Positions 17,704 to 27,273 of a stretch of DNA of 64,000 nt are shown here, one piece after another. The position numbers and the translations under genes were made by a program. The stretch comes from Synechococcus sp. MU1643 (GTDB lineage: Bacteria > Cyanobacteriota > Cyanobacteriia > PCC-6307 > Cyanobiaceae). The stretch spans positions 248,001 to 312,000 of the forward strand of contig NZ_VTKY01000001.1 of assembly GCF_020514095.1 (NCBI RefSeq), read 5' to 3'. The notes beneath the pieces were generated by a model, which saw only the letters and a list, made by a program, of their open reading frames with translations, ran no database searches and had not been told where the DNA came from. How positions within the stretch are numbered: the stretch's first letter is position 1; each line of letters begins with the position of its first letter.

Positions 17704-19026
17704 TCAGCCTGCAGAAAGCCACTGCGCTTCACTAACAGGCGTGTTGATCACCTTGATGAGCTTCAAGCTGTCGCCATCGATCAGGCCAGCTCGGGCATGG
17801 GTTCGGTTCGGTCGCGTCAGCGTCATCAACAGCTGGTTGGTCACAGGGTTCCACTGGATGGGGCTGCCCGCCTTGAGCGTCCATGGCTCCAGGGCCCTAC
17901 GTTTTGTCACCTCTCCCGCGTCGCTGAAAAGCACCAGTTCGTGATTGCCCCGTTGCTGCTTCCAGCGCCCCAGCACGGCCCAGATTTGTGTACCGCGGTT
18001 ATTGCAGGCGACCCCCAGCACCGCCTGATCACCGAGGTGCAATTGCTTCGGCGCTTGCCCAGGAACCACTAGCTCGATCGAGCGCCTGTAATCCGGCCAG
18101 TGCCGGATCAGCACGGCCCGTCCTGAGGCACCGCAGAAGGCCCCCACCTCCCTGCTCCCCGGCAGCATCTGCGGCTTTTGCTCAGTTGCTTGCAGGGGGC
18201 GGAGGCTCAGGCCGTTGTAGGTGGGCATCACCACGCCTCCTCCAGCCGGCAGCAACTGCATCGGCCCGGATGGTTTCAGATCAAGAGCCTTCCGTTTGCC
18301 ATCGGCCTGTAGCAAAAGGGCCTTGTCGCTGCCTGGCTGGAAGCCACCGCTCTGTACCAGCAGATCACCGTTGAGATTACTGCTGAGATGGGCGAAGAGC
18401 ACCTCCCCTTTCAACAGCGGTTCCGTGCGGCTCAGCGTCGGCGGCCCCAATGCCGCCAGGCTTTTGGCGGTGCTCATGGGCGTCAGTTGGTCCCACCAGA
18501 CTTGTTCGGTGCCGTTCTGATCGCTTCCCACCAGCGCAATACCTCGACCATTTCCCAGGGGCACGACGCTGGGGATTGCGGGCCAGACCCGACTGATCGG
18601 CATCCACTTTCCCGATCGCGCCTGCAGTTGAACCTGCTCGCCTCCCGGCACGGGGCGCGTCGCGATGAGCCAGGGTCTCGGGTCCCACCACCATTGCTGC
18701 GGCTCCAGCTGCAGACCGCGTTGGTCCGCCCCTGTGATCGATAGCTCGAGCGGACCCGTGAGCATTACATCCGCATCGATCACCATCCGCAGTGGTGTCG
18801 TCTCCCCAAGCCACTGATGGGGCACGGCCGGAGTGATTCGGGTGGCCTCGCTGACCCGGGGGCGATCCATCGGGCGACTGAACTGCAGATCCAGAGCTGC
18901 GCTGCCGCTTTGCACCTGCTGGGGCACCAGGCGCAGCATCCGGGGAGGCTGTCGTAACAGCAGTTGTTGCTGCGCCAGAACAGCGGCGCAGGCCATCAGC
19001 ATCAGCAGCAAGAACCGCCGCGTCAT
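17704..19026 (-). CDS. Secreted hypothetical protein
   Basis: From the ATG at 19026 (MTRRFLLLML) the 440-residue product starts with a signal peptide or anchor and then a beta-rich region. The N-terminal part (LDLQFSRPMDRPRVSEATRITP) resembles a bacterial Ig-like (SbsA) domain, and the rest may be a WD40/TolB-like propeller; both are impressions, not clear matches. The start overlaps the stop of the TIGR03943 gene by 4 bp, so three leftward genes form one operon with the permease. Confidence 0.65.
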   Translation of the reverse strand: MTRRFLLLMLMACAAVLAQQQLLLRQPPRMLRLVPQQVQSGSAALDLQFSRPMDRPRVSEATRITPAVPHQWLGETTPLRMVIDADVMLTGPLELSITGADQRGLQLEPQQWWWDPRPWLIATRPVPGGEQVQLQARSGKWMPISRVWPAIPSVVPLGNGRGIALVGSDQNGTEQVWWDQLTPMSTAKSLAALGPPTLSRTEPLLKGEVLFAHLSSNLNGDLLVQSGGFQPGSDKALLLQADGKRKALDLKPSGPMQLLPAGGGVVMPTYNGLSLRPLQATEQKPQMLPGSREVGAFCGASGRAVLIRHWPDYRRSIELVVPGQAPKQLHLGDQAVLGVACNNRGTQIWAVLGRWKQQRGNHELVLFSDAGEVTKRRALEPWTLKAGSPIQWNPVTNQLLMTLTRPNRTHARAGLIDGDSLKLIKVINTPVSEAQWLSAG

Positions 19027-19679
19027 GGTTCCAGGGGGCGCTTGGGCCTGGCAATTGGCGTGATGTTTTGGGGGATCACGACGGGGATGCGCCGTTCGTT
19101 GCGTGTTTGCACGCTCATCATTCCCTCGATGGCCAACCACTGGTTGGTTTTGGGGCTGAACGACTCCGGCCACTCCACCGCCAGGCCAGCGGGCGTGGCG
19201 TCGGCCAGGCAACAGCGCACCGTGAGCCGGGCGATCAGCGGCGGGCCCTGGGGTTGCCTCCAGACAAAACCGCTGATGCGCACAGGATTGCCGGCCACAA
19301 GATCAGGGTCGGGCTGGCTGCGCAGCAAGCGTACCCATTCCGTGAGGCTGCGTTGTTCGGGGGGTAGAACAAAGGCCAATTCCGGTGGATCGGGCAGGCC
19401 CTGGGGGCGGTTGCTGGCCAGATCGCTGAAGGAGGGGCTCGGCGGAAGTATCAGCACCAGCGCAGCCATCATGCCGCTGAGCAGCCAGGGCCAGCGCCAG
19501 CCCTCGTTTTGTTTCTCTCTTTTCAGCAGAAGGGCCACGCCCAGCATCAGCAAGACCAGGCCGGTGACCCCCACCAGGCCATGGAAACCCCCCCGCAGCA
19601 GCAGATCGAGCCGACCGCTGTGGAAGCTCCACAACAGCGTCAGGCCCCAGAGCAGCAGCAGGGTTCCGCGCTTCAACAC
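19023..19679 (-). CDS. TIGR03943/DUF1980-family protein
   Basis: Two to three N-terminal membrane helices are followed by an outer domain with the family pieces RISGFVW, IARLTVRCCLADA and IEGMMSV. Proteins of this family almost always sit beside a COG0701 permease, as here (10 bp away). The pair's substrate is not known to me; proximity to the zinc genes hints at metals. Confidence 0.78.
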   Translation of the reverse strand: MLKRGTLLLLWGLTLLWSFHSGRLDLLLRGGFHGLVGVTGLVLLMLGVALLLKREKQNEGWRWPWLLSGMMAALVLILPPSPSFSDLASNRPQGLPDPPELAFVLPPEQRSLTEWVRLLRSQPDPDLVAGNPVRISGFVWRQPQGPPLIARLTVRCCLADATPAGLAVEWPESFSPKTNQWLAIEGMMSVQTRNERRIPVVIPQNITPIARPKRPLEP

Positions 19680-19689
19680 GACCGGCCCC

Positions 19690-20646
19690 TCACAGCAGCC
19701 ACAGGTTGATCCACTGACCGATCAGCAGCACGCCAAGACTGGCACCGACCGCCGTGATCAGGATCGCCCTTGGCCGCATCAGCACGGTGAACAGGCCTGC
19801 GAGTTTGAGATCCACAACGGGCCCCAGCAAGAGGAAGGCCAGCAGGGCCCCTGGGGTGATCTGAGCGGCAAACCCCAGCGCAAGAAAGGCATCCACGCTG
19901 GAGCAGACCGACACCACCACGGCCAGCAGCATCAAGGCCAGGATCGATGCCGTCGGCGCGCCCCCTACGGCCAACAGCCAACTGCGCGGCAGCCAGGTCT
20001 GCACTAGGGCCGCAATCACGCACCCCAGCACCAGTAGTGCCAGAAGATCGAGAAATTCGCGGCAGCTCTGGTCCAGCACCTGCCAGACCTTCAGGCGCCT
20101 GCCGCTCACGGATCGGGGAGGGCTGGGTGATCCGCCGATCACACCACTGCTGCGCTGCAGTAGCCCCAGGTTGCTGAGGGGCTGGCTCATGCGGCGCTCC
20201 TCCAGAAGCGCTGTTGCCAGGAGCTGCGTCTCGGGCAGTTGCACCAGCAACAGACTCAGCAGGATCGCCAGCAGAAAGGCCCCCAATGGGCGGGCCACCA
20301 GCAACCAGGGCTGATTAGGAAACGCGGCCCAAGTGCTGGCAAGCACGATGGGATTCAGCACCGGGGCTGCAAACAGAAAGCCGAAGGCCGTGCCCATCGG
20401 TGCCCCGCTGGCCAGCAGACGGCGGGCGACGGGAACGTTGCCGCATTCGCAGGCCGGGAGGGCAAAACCCATCAGGGCCCCGATGATCGGAGCCAGCACA
20501 GGATTCTTGGGGAGCCGTTCAATCCAGGCACCCGGGGGCACCGCCCATCGGGCCAGCCCTGCTATGGCAACGCCGAGCAGCAGAAACGGAACGGCTTCCA
20601 GCAGCAACCCCTGAAAGATCGCCCAGGCCGTGGCGGGCTTGTCCAA
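19690..20646 (-). CDS. COG0701-family permease
   Basis: The 318-residue protein has about eight membrane helices. Signature parts are GALMGFALPACECGNVPVARRL, the Cys-containing segment of DUF318/COG0701 permeases, and VSVCSSVDAFLALGFA. Related proteins have been linked to metal or arsenic transport, but substrate cannot be read from this sequence. It is first in a three-gene leftward unit. Confidence 0.82.
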   Translation of the reverse strand: MDKPATAWAIFQGLLLEAVPFLLLGVAIAGLARWAVPPGAWIERLPKNPVLAPIIGALMGFALPACECGNVPVARRLLASGAPMGTAFGFLFAAPVLNPIVLASTWAAFPNQPWLLVARPLGAFLLAILLSLLLVQLPETQLLATALLEERRMSQPLSNLGLLQRSSGVIGGSPSPPRSVSGRRLKVWQVLDQSCREFLDLLALLVLGCVIAALVQTWLPRSWLLAVGGAPTASILALMLLAVVVSVCSSVDAFLALGFAAQITPGALLAFLLLGPVVDLKLAGLFTVLMRPRAILITAVGASLGVLLIGQWINLWLL

Positions 20647-20783
20647 GCGTTCGGGCGGCAGTTGCCTTTCAACGTTCTCAGTTTGTGCTGTGAATGGAAA
20701 GACAGGAAACGCTTTGTTGAGTGGATCTTGAGACGCACAAGATCAATGCTTGGATCCTTAAGGGATGTTTAAGGAGGTAAAGG

Positions 20784-21287
20784 ATGTGGGACCTCGGCTT
20801 ATCTGTTTTCTTGGCGTTGTCCGGTGCGAGTGTTGTCGACAGTCCCCGTGACTGCCGCGATCAACCGGGCCTGATGGGTGGCTACATCACGGGCACGAAT
20901 CTGATTGAGCTCTGCCATGACAACGTTCATCGTGCTGATCAGGACCTCGAACGGGTGCTGCGCCACGAGATGGCGCATGCCATTCAGGAAAATTTCGATC
21001 TTCGGGAGTCGCTGATTCCAGAGCCACTGCTCACCTGGCTGGTCCGCTGGACCATGGATGACCGTGAGGTGATGACGGTGCTGCTTTACGACGAGCACGA
21101 GACGGACCAGGAATTCGAGGCCCGGCTCCTAGCCAACCTTCCTAACTGGGTTGTGGGCTCTCTGCTCTGGATCAGTGAGCACCGGCACCGTGCGGTTCAT
21201 GCTGGTCTTCAGCTTCCTCAGCCCTGGGAGGTGCTCCCTGTGGAGGCGATCCTGTGGAGGGATCAGTACGCCCTGGCCCGTCGTTGA
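20784..21287 (+). CDS. Putative zinc metallopeptidase-like protein
   Basis: The 167-residue protein has a short hydrophobic N-terminus and HEMAHAIQE near residues 61-69, matching the HExxH zinc-peptidase motif, with acidic residues downstream (for example DDRE, DEHETDQEFEAR) as possible third ligands. No known family was recognised. RBS-like AAGGAGG lies 8-14 bp before the ATG. Confidence 0.65.
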   Translation: MWDLGLSVFLALSGASVVDSPRDCRDQPGLMGGYITGTNLIELCHDNVHRADQDLERVLRHEMAHAIQENFDLRESLIPEPLLTWLVRWTMDDREVMTVLLYDEHETDQEFEARLLANLPNWVVGSLLWISEHRHRAVHAGLQLPQPWEVLPVEAILWRDQYALARR

Positions 21288-21329
21288 GTCGGCGCGGCAA
21301 GGTGGATTCCAGTCGTCAGTCGCCTTGCG

Positions 21330-24300
21330 ATGGGGTGGTGCTTCTGGATTGATCGCGGTGGCACCTTCACCGATCTGATCGGTTGCGATCCAGAAGGGCG
21401 GCTGCACGTGCGCAAGGTGCTCTCGGAGCAGGCCGGTGCTGGAGACCCTGCGGTCTCGGTCATGGAAGCGATGTTGGCGTCGGCTTCTCCACCCATGGAG
21501 TTGGGGGACGTCGACGATGTGCGCATTGGCACCACCGTGGCCACCAATGCGTTGCTCGAGGGGGCTGGTGCGCCATTGCTGTTGCTAACCAATGCCGGGC
21601 TGAGGGATCAGCTGTGGATCGGCGATCAACATCGTGACGATCTGTTCGCGCTTGAGCAGCCCCAGCGCCCCTTCCTGGCGCAAACGGTGCTGGAGCTGGC
21701 CGGTCGGCTCGATGCCCAGGGTGAGGAGGTGGAGCCCTTGGTACTGGATCAGCCGCTGCAGTCGCGTCTCGAGGAGCTGCGCCGTTCCGGCCTGGATGTT
21801 GCCGTGGTCGCGTTATTGCATGCCCAACGCAACGCAGCCCATGAGCAGCGCTGCGCCGCATTGTTGCGGGAGCTTGGCTTTCGCACCGTGGTCTGCTCCC
21901 ACCAGGTGAGCGTGATGCCCCGGTTGGTGCCGCGCGGGCAGACGGCGTTGGTTGAGGGGGCTGTGCATCCGGTGCTGGATGGCTACCTGCAGCAGGTGCA
22001 AGGGGCGCTCGGCGCCGCCACACCACTGCGGGTGATGACCTCCAGCGGAGCGTTGCAGGCTCCAGACAGACTGCAAGCGAAAGACACCATCCTTTCGGGG
22101 CCAGCGGCCGGGATGGTCGGGGCGATAGCAGCGGCGCGGATGGCCGGCTTTGACGGGGTACCGGTGCTTGGTTTTGACATGGGCGGCACGTCGACGGATG
22201 TGTTCTGTGTGGCTTCCGCCGATGCGCAGGCCTTGCGGCAAGTGAAGGAGCAGACCGAGATCGCCGGCTTGCAGTTGCTGGCCCCACGTCTGCCGATTGA
22301 AACCGTGGCGGCCGGAGGCGGATCGGTGCTGGAGCTGCAGGGGGAGCGGCTGCGGGTGGGGCCCCGCTCCGCCGGAGCGCAACCGGGGCCGGCCTGTTAT
22401 CGGGCCGGCGGACCGCTCACCGTCACCGACGCCAACCTGCTGCTGGGGAGGCTTCAGGTGGACTGCTTCCCGGCGGTGTTCGGCCTGTCCGGGGATCTGC
22501 TACCGGATGTGGAGGTGGTGCGGTATCGCTTCGCCAATCTCGCGGCAGCGCTAGGCCAGACCCCGGAGCGGGTGGCATGTGGGGCGTTGCAACTGGCGGT
22601 GGAAACCATGGCCGCTGCGATTCGCCGGGTGTCGCTGCATCGCGGTGAGGACATTCGCGGCGGGGTTTTGTTGGCCTACGGAGGGGCTGGTGGTCAGCAC
22701 GCCTGTCGCCTGGCGGATGAACTGGGGCTGAATACGGTGCTGTTGCATCCCATGGCCGGAGTCCTCTCCGCCTTTGGCATGGGCCAGGCCCGCCAGCGCT
22801 GCCGGCGGCAGGTGCATCTCGGTGCTGCCCTCTCGCCTGATCTGTTGGCGGCTCTTCCCGATCAAGTTGTGCAGCTGACGTGTGAAGCGCAGGAGACCTT
22901 GCGTCGCCAGGGGGATGGCACCGACACCAACGATGATGCGCCGGAGGTTTGGGTCAGCTTGGCCCTGCGTTATCCCTCTGCCGAGCAGACCCTGGTGCTT
23001 CCCTGGTTCGCTGAGCAAGGCGTTGATGCCGTGATCTCGGCTTTCCAGGCGAGCCATCAGCAACGCTACGGCTACTGCATTGATGCCGATCAGGCCCTAC
23101 TAGTCGAACAGCTCAATGTTGAGGTCACAGCACCCCAACAGTTCGATGCCACAGCCACAGCTGAGATGGCCGAACCATCGCTAGGGGTGGAGACATCCTC
23201 GAAGGTGTCGATGCACCTGGAGTCGAGCGGTTGGATGCAGGTTCCGTTGCTGGACCGCAGTGCCCTGCGGCTGAATCAGCGGATTGAAGGCCCTGCCCTG
23301 ATCGCTGAAGCCACTGGCTGCACGGTGCTGGAGCCGGGCTGGCAGGCCCGGGTGGCTGAGGAGGGCACGCTGTTGCTGGAGCGTCGGCAACCCGCGGTCG
23401 GATCACCTGTGCTGGCACAGGCTGATGCCCACGACCCGTTGCAGGCGGAACTGTTTCGCCACCGCTTCATGGCGATCGCTGAACAGATGGGGGAACAGCT
23501 GCGGCAGAGCAGTCGCTCCGTGAACATCCGCGAGCGCCTGGATTTCTCATGTGCGTTGTTCGATGCCTCGGGTGCCCTGGTGGCCAATGCCCCCCACATT
23601 CCGGTGCACCTCGGATCGATGGGCGACACCGTGCGCGACCTGCTGGCCCAGGTGGCGACCGGTGATGTCGCATCGCTGCAGCCCGGCGACACGCTGCTCA
23701 GCAACGACCCTTTTCATGGCGGCACTCACTTGCCCGACATCACCGCCATCTCGCCGGTGTTCTGCAACGGCAATCATCCCAGTTTCTTTGTAGCCAGCCG
23801 TGGCCATCACGCCGATGTGGGTGGCATCGCTCCTGGGTCGATGCCGTCCTTCAGTCGCACCATTGCCGATGAGGGCCTGCTGCTGCGCAACCAGCTGTTC
23901 GTGCGCCAGGGCCGGGTTCTCGCCGCTGATTTGGAAGCGGTGTGGAGCGGCATGGCGACGCCCCCCCGCAACCCTCCGGAACTGCTGGCCGACCTGCAGG
24001 CGCAGGTGGCGGCCAATCAGGCGGGGATTGTGGCGATGCAATCTCTCGTGGAGAGGGAGGGGCAGACCCTGGTGCAACGGCATATGACCCTGCTGCAGAA
24101 GGATTCAGCCCGCAGTGTTCAGCGGCTGCTGTTGCGCTTACCGGACGCCCGGCATCAGTTGGCGCTGGATGACGGCTCCTGCCTGGTGGTGCAGCTGTGC
24201 CTCGACCCGCAACGCCAACGCTTGCGTTTGGATTTCAGCGGAACATCGCCGCAACGGCCGGGCAATTTCAATGCCCCCTTGGCGGTGACGCGGGCGGCCG

Positions 24301-24965
24301 TGCTCTACGTGATCCGTTGTCTTCTCGACAGCGACATCCCCTTAAACGAGGGCTGTTTCGCGCCTCTCGATCTGGTGGTGCCAGCGGGCTGTTTGTTGAA
24401 TCCGCGGCCCCCCGCCGCTGTGGTGGCCGGCAACGTCGAGGTGTCTCAGGCTCTCTGCAATCTGCTGTTCGTTGCTTTCGGTGCCCAGGCGGCCGGACAG
24501 GGAACGATGAACAACGTCAGCTTCGGAAATGGCCGCTGTCAGTACTACGAAACGGTGGCGGGTGGTGGCGGCGCTGGTGAGGGCTTTGCCGGATCGGTGG
24601 GGCTGCAGTCGCACATGACCAACTCGAGGCTGACGGATCCCGAGGTGCTGGAGAGCCGTTATCCGGTGCGGTTGGAATCCTTCGCGGTGCGTTCTGGCAG
24701 TGGCGGCCAGGGCCGATGGCCTGGGGGCGACGGGTTGGAGCGCACGATCCGTTTCCTCGAGCCAATGAGTGTCTCGTTGATCAGTGGCTCGCGGCAGGTG
24801 GCCCCGATCGGCCTCAACGGCGGGGCCAGTGGTGCTTGTGGCCAGAACATGCTGCTGGACCGTGAGGGTGTGGCCCATCCCTTGCCCGGTGCCGTGCAGC
24901 TTGAGCTCCAAGCGGGCGAGGCCATTCGCATGCTCACCCCAGGGGGAGGCGGCATGGGACGTTGA
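21330..24965 (+). CDS. 5-oxoprolinase (fused HyuA-HyuB form)
   Basis: The 1211-residue protein joins a hydantoinase A half (WIDRGGTFTDLIG at the N-terminus, GFDMGGTSTDVF, YGGAGGQHAC) to a hydantoinase B half (FSCALFDASGALVANAPHIPVHLGSMGD, ASRGHHADVGG, YYETVAGGGGAG). Full-length fused proteins of about 1,200-1,300 residues hydrolyse 5-oxo-L-proline to glutamate with ATP. A gamma-glutamyltransferase gene lies at 53.5 kb, so both ends of a glutathione salvage path are in the window. Separate hydantoinases have similar halves, but the fusion favours oxoprolinase. Confidence 0.88.
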   Translation: MGWCFWIDRGGTFTDLIGCDPEGRLHVRKVLSEQAGAGDPAVSVMEAMLASASPPMELGDVDDVRIGTTVATNALLEGAGAPLLLLTNAGLRDQLWIGDQHRDDLFALEQPQRPFLAQTVLELAGRLDAQGEEVEPLVLDQPLQSRLEELRRSGLDVAVVALLHAQRNAAHEQRCAALLRELGFRTVVCSHQVSVMPRLVPRGQTALVEGAVHPVLDGYLQQVQGALGAATPLRVMTSSGALQAPDRLQAKDTILSGPAAGMVGAIAAARMAGFDGVPVLGFDMGGTSTDVFCVASADAQALRQVKEQTEIAGLQLLAPRLPIETVAAGGGSVLELQGERLRVGPRSAGAQPGPACYRAGGPLTVTDANLLLGRLQVDCFPAVFGLSGDLLPDVEVVRYRFANLAAALGQTPERVACGALQLAVETMAAAIRRVSLHRGEDIRGGVLLAYGGAGGQHACRLADELGLNTVLLHPMAGVLSAFGMGQARQRCRRQVHLGAALSPDLLAALPDQVVQLTCEAQETLRRQGDGTDTNDDAPEVWVSLALRYPSAEQTLVLPWFAEQGVDAVISAFQASHQQRYGYCIDADQALLVEQLNVEVTAPQQFDATATAEMAEPSLGVETSSKVSMHLESSGWMQVPLLDRSALRLNQRIEGPALIAEATGCTVLEPGWQARVAEEGTLLLERRQPAVGSPVLAQADAHDPLQAELFRHRFMAIAEQMGEQLRQSSRSVNIRERLDFSCALFDASGALVANAPHIPVHLGSMGDTVRDLLAQVATGDVASLQPGDTLLSNDPFHGGTHLPDITAISPVFCNGNHPSFFVASRGHHADVGGIAPGSMPSFSRTIADEGLLLRNQLFVRQGRVLAADLEAVWSGMATPPRNPPELLADLQAQVAANQAGIVAMQSLVEREGQTLVQRHMTLLQKDSARSVQRLLLRLPDARHQLALDDGSCLVVQLCLDPQRQRLRLDFSGTSPQRPGNFNAPLAVTRAAVLYVIRCLLDSDIPLNEGCFAPLDLVVPAGCLLNPRPPAAVVAGNVEVSQALCNLLFVAFGAQAAGQGTMNNVSFGNGRCQYYETVAGGGGAGEGFAGSVGLQSHMTNSRLTDPEVLESRYPVRLESFAVRSGSGGQGRWPGGDGLERTIRFLEPMSVSLISGSRQVAPIGLNGGASGACGQNMLLDREGVAHPLPGAVQLELQAGEAIRMLTPGGGGMGR

Positions 24966-24990
24966 GGGGGAGATGCCTTCTGGTGGTGTG

Positions 24991-25275
24991 ATGCCGATGC
25001 GATCACAGGTTTGGTGGTTGGGCGTGCTGCTGGGCTGCAGCCTCAGCGGGGCTGCCCACGCCAAAAGCCTCGACCAGCAGGTGTTCCAGTTGCAGCTGGT
25101 GATGGATCAGATCCGTCTGGCCCATTCCCTGGGGGATCGCGTTGGCGTTTGCGTTGAATCCCGCCGGGCCAACAATCTCGTGCTCGATCTTCTCCCGGCC
25201 CTGCAATTGCACCGTCCTGGCCTGAATCACGCTGCCTTGCAAGACAGGATCCTGTTGGGATTTGATCAGTGTTGA
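24991..25275 (+). CDS. Small secreted hypothetical protein
   Basis: The product (94 aa from the ATG at 24991) has a signal peptide ending AHA near residue 26, then a helical segment and a Cys at residue 48 and another at the C-terminus that could form a disulfide. Alternative starts are 24973 and 24997. It begins 26 bp after the oxoprolinase. No family recognised. Confidence 0.6.
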   Translation: MPMRSQVWWLGVLLGCSLSGAAHAKSLDQQVFQLQLVMDQIRLAHSLGDRVGVCVESRRANNLVLDLLPALQLHRPGLNHAALQDRILLGFDQC

Positions 25276-25406
25276 TTACTTCTGTAGATCGCGCCTTTGA
25301 TCGTTTTGTCCTGAACGGCCTTGGGGCTGCTGTTTGAAAACCAGCATGACGACCCATTGTCGAACGGCATTTGCGGATTCAATCTGAATGCAGCAAAGCT
25401 GATGGC

Positions 25407-25712
25407 ATGGGTTTGCTTCAAACGATCCAGGGACGGTTGCTTCAGTACGACTCACCGTCGCGGCAGGTGCAACAAGACCATTTCGGCGCAGCTCGACGCC
25501 TGGCCCAGGCTCAATTTCAGCTGGCTGATGCTGAATTAAGCCAACGCCTCTGGCAGGACGTGGCTGATCGAGATCTCGATGTTGATCGGATCCTGAATCT
25601 TCTCTATGGCTGCTGGTTCCAGGATGATCCCGCTGCGCTGCGTGCTGCCGACGCTGAGTTTCAGGCGCGCCTTGAGCGGGAGTTGATCCCCGGGGTGTTC
25701 GCACACTGCTGA
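25407..25712 (+). CDS. Hypothetical helical protein
   Basis: From the ATG at 25407 the 101-residue product is mostly helical and acidic (MGLLQTIQGRLLQYDSP..., ending ELIPGVFAHC). It contains Gln-rich heptad-like runs suggesting a helical bundle. No domain recognised. Confidence 0.6.
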   Translation: MGLLQTIQGRLLQYDSPSRQVQQDHFGAARRLAQAQFQLADAELSQRLWQDVADRDLDVDRILNLLYGCWFQDDPAALRAADAEFQARLERELIPGVFAHC

Positions 25713-25793
25713 GGATTGTGGCCTTCGGAAATTGTTGTGCTGAACTGACGGATCTGTTGGTGGTGGTGTGCTGTTGATCCCAGAGATCCAGCC

Positions 25794-26498
25794 ATGAACA
25801 TCGTTGTTCTCAACCGTTCGGATTGGCTGGATGAACGGAATGTTCGTCTTATCGATCGGCGGGCGGATCACATCCGTTCGGTGCTTGGGACCGCAGTGGG
25901 CGACAGCATCCGGGTTGGTGAGCTGAATGGCGATCTGGGTCAGGGCCGAATCTGTGCGCTGGATGCAGATGCCGTGGTGCTGGAGGTGGACCTCAACCAG
26001 CCACCGCCGCCCCGCCATCGGTTCGATATTGTTCTGGCCTTGCCAAGGCCCAAGGTGCTGCGCCGTCTGTTCCGCACCGTGGCCGAATACGGAGTGGCCA
26101 ACCTGCATCTGATCAACAGTGCCCGGGTTGAAAAGAGCTATTGGCAGTCGCCTTTGCTTGCACCCGAGAAGGTGCACGATGCCCTGCTTGCTGGGATGGA
26201 GCGCGCCAGCGACACGGTGGCGCCCCGGGTGCATCAGCACAGGCGCTTTCGCCCCTTTGTTGAAGACCAGCTCAAGGAGCTTTGTGCCGGGCGCCCCTGC
26301 TGGATGGCCCAGATGGGGGCCTCTCTTCCGTTACGCGACACCCCACCGGGGGCTGCCGTGGTGATGGTGGGGTCGGAGGGTGGTTTTGTGCCGTTTGAAC
26401 TGGAGTTGGCTCAGGCGGTGATCGCGCAGCCTGTGCATCTGGGATCGCGCACCTTGAGCGTGGACACGGCCCTCACCACCGCGCTGGCCCAGGGATGA
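25794..26498 (+). CDS. rsmE: 16S rRNA m3U1498 methyltransferase
   Basis: The SPOUT-family protein has an N-terminal PUA-like domain (DHIRSVLGTAVGDSIRVGELNG) and the knotted C-terminal domain with VMVGSEGGFVPFEL and HLGSRTLSVDTALTTALA, the SAM-binding knot of RsmE. It methylates N3 of U1498 in 16S rRNA. It is 234 aa, near the usual size. Confidence 0.92.
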   Translation: MNIVVLNRSDWLDERNVRLIDRRADHIRSVLGTAVGDSIRVGELNGDLGQGRICALDADAVVLEVDLNQPPPPRHRFDIVLALPRPKVLRRLFRTVAEYGVANLHLINSARVEKSYWQSPLLAPEKVHDALLAGMERASDTVAPRVHQHRRFRPFVEDQLKELCAGRPCWMAQMGASLPLRDTPPGAAVVMVGSEGGFVPFELELAQAVIAQPVHLGSRTLSVDTALTTALAQG

Positions 26499-26532
26499 TG
26501 GTGATGCGTGTGTTGCTTCAACGGCGACGGCA

Positions 26533-26841
26533 ATGAACGATCTAGCTGGATTGCAAGCTCTTGTGGAGGACGTCGGGTCCGGCAACGTCATCGATGCCGA
26601 ACTGCTCGATGGGTGTCCGGTGGAAGCCCACGAACTGGATGAAATGGATGCGTCCCAGGCCGCGCAGGTCGCCGCCCATTGCTTCGGCCTGCTCTTCGAT
26701 CACAAGGTGGAGCAGCTGGAGGGAATCGAGGCGGATCTCGATGCAGGCCTGTGGACCGGAACCGTTGATGGCTTCGGGTTTCGGATCAGTCGTGATGACG
26801 TCGGCGATCTGGTGCTCGATTTCTCGAGCCAGCAGGCGTGA
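26533..26841 (+). CDS. Small acidic hypothetical protein
   Basis: The 102-residue acidic protein (MNDLAGLQALVEDVGSG) has no recognised domain. Its stop overlaps the GTG start of the next gene by 4 bp, so the two are probably co-translated. Confidence 0.6.
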   Translation: MNDLAGLQALVEDVGSGNVIDAELLDGCPVEAHELDEMDASQAAQVAAHCFGLLFDHKVEQLEGIEADLDAGLWTGTVDGFGFRISRDDVGDLVLDFSSQQA

Positions 26842-27089
26842 CGGTTGATGAGCTGCGCAGCGACCTGACGGCCCGGCTTGGTGAGCAGGTGGAGCAGGTC
26901 TTCACCCGGGATGGAGCCCCTGTTGACGACATCACCGAGCTCTATCAGCCGTCTCCGGCTGGGTTTGGCGGCCAGCTGCGATTGAAACGGAGCGGCCGCC
27001 GCCTGGCCTGGGAGCTCTGGCTGGAAGACGGTGATCGCTGGAATTTCCACACCACCGATCTTGCCGATGCATCGTCACAGACCGAATAA
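26838..27089 (+). CDS. Small hypothetical protein
   Basis: An 83-residue product starts with GTG at 26838 overlapping the previous stop. It is rich in charged residues with a Trp-containing C-terminal half (LAWELWLEDGDRWNFHTTD). No domain recognised. Confidence 0.6.
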   Translation: MTVDELRSDLTARLGEQVEQVFTRDGAPVDDITELYQPSPAGFGGQLRLKRSGRRLAWELWLEDGDRWNFHTTDLADASSQTE

Positions 27090-27124
27090 ACGTTGATCAG
27101 GCGCGAAGGCCAGGCGCCGGTAGG

Positions 27125-27265
27125 GTGGAGTGCTGGTTTCAGCGGGGAACAGCCGCTGGAGGAAACGGGGAAAGAGCAGTGAAAATCTGCCGCTGTCCCG
27201 CAGCTGTGAAACGTCGGCTCTCCGCCAACGTCAGTCAGAACGCCCGCCAGATCAAACCGACGAGG
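27125..27265 (+). promoter_or_regulatory. Cobalamin riboswitch
   Basis: The leader shows the B12-box core: GGGGAAAGAGCAGTGAAAA, then CCGCTGTCCCGCAGCTGTGA, and after a variable stem GTCAGAACGCCCGCC, close to the class consensus. It sits directly before the hupE ATG. Known behaviour of this RNA class is to shut expression when adenosylcobalamin or another cobalamin binds. The exact ends were set by eye. Confidence 0.88.
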
Positions 27266-27273
27266 ATCGACTT

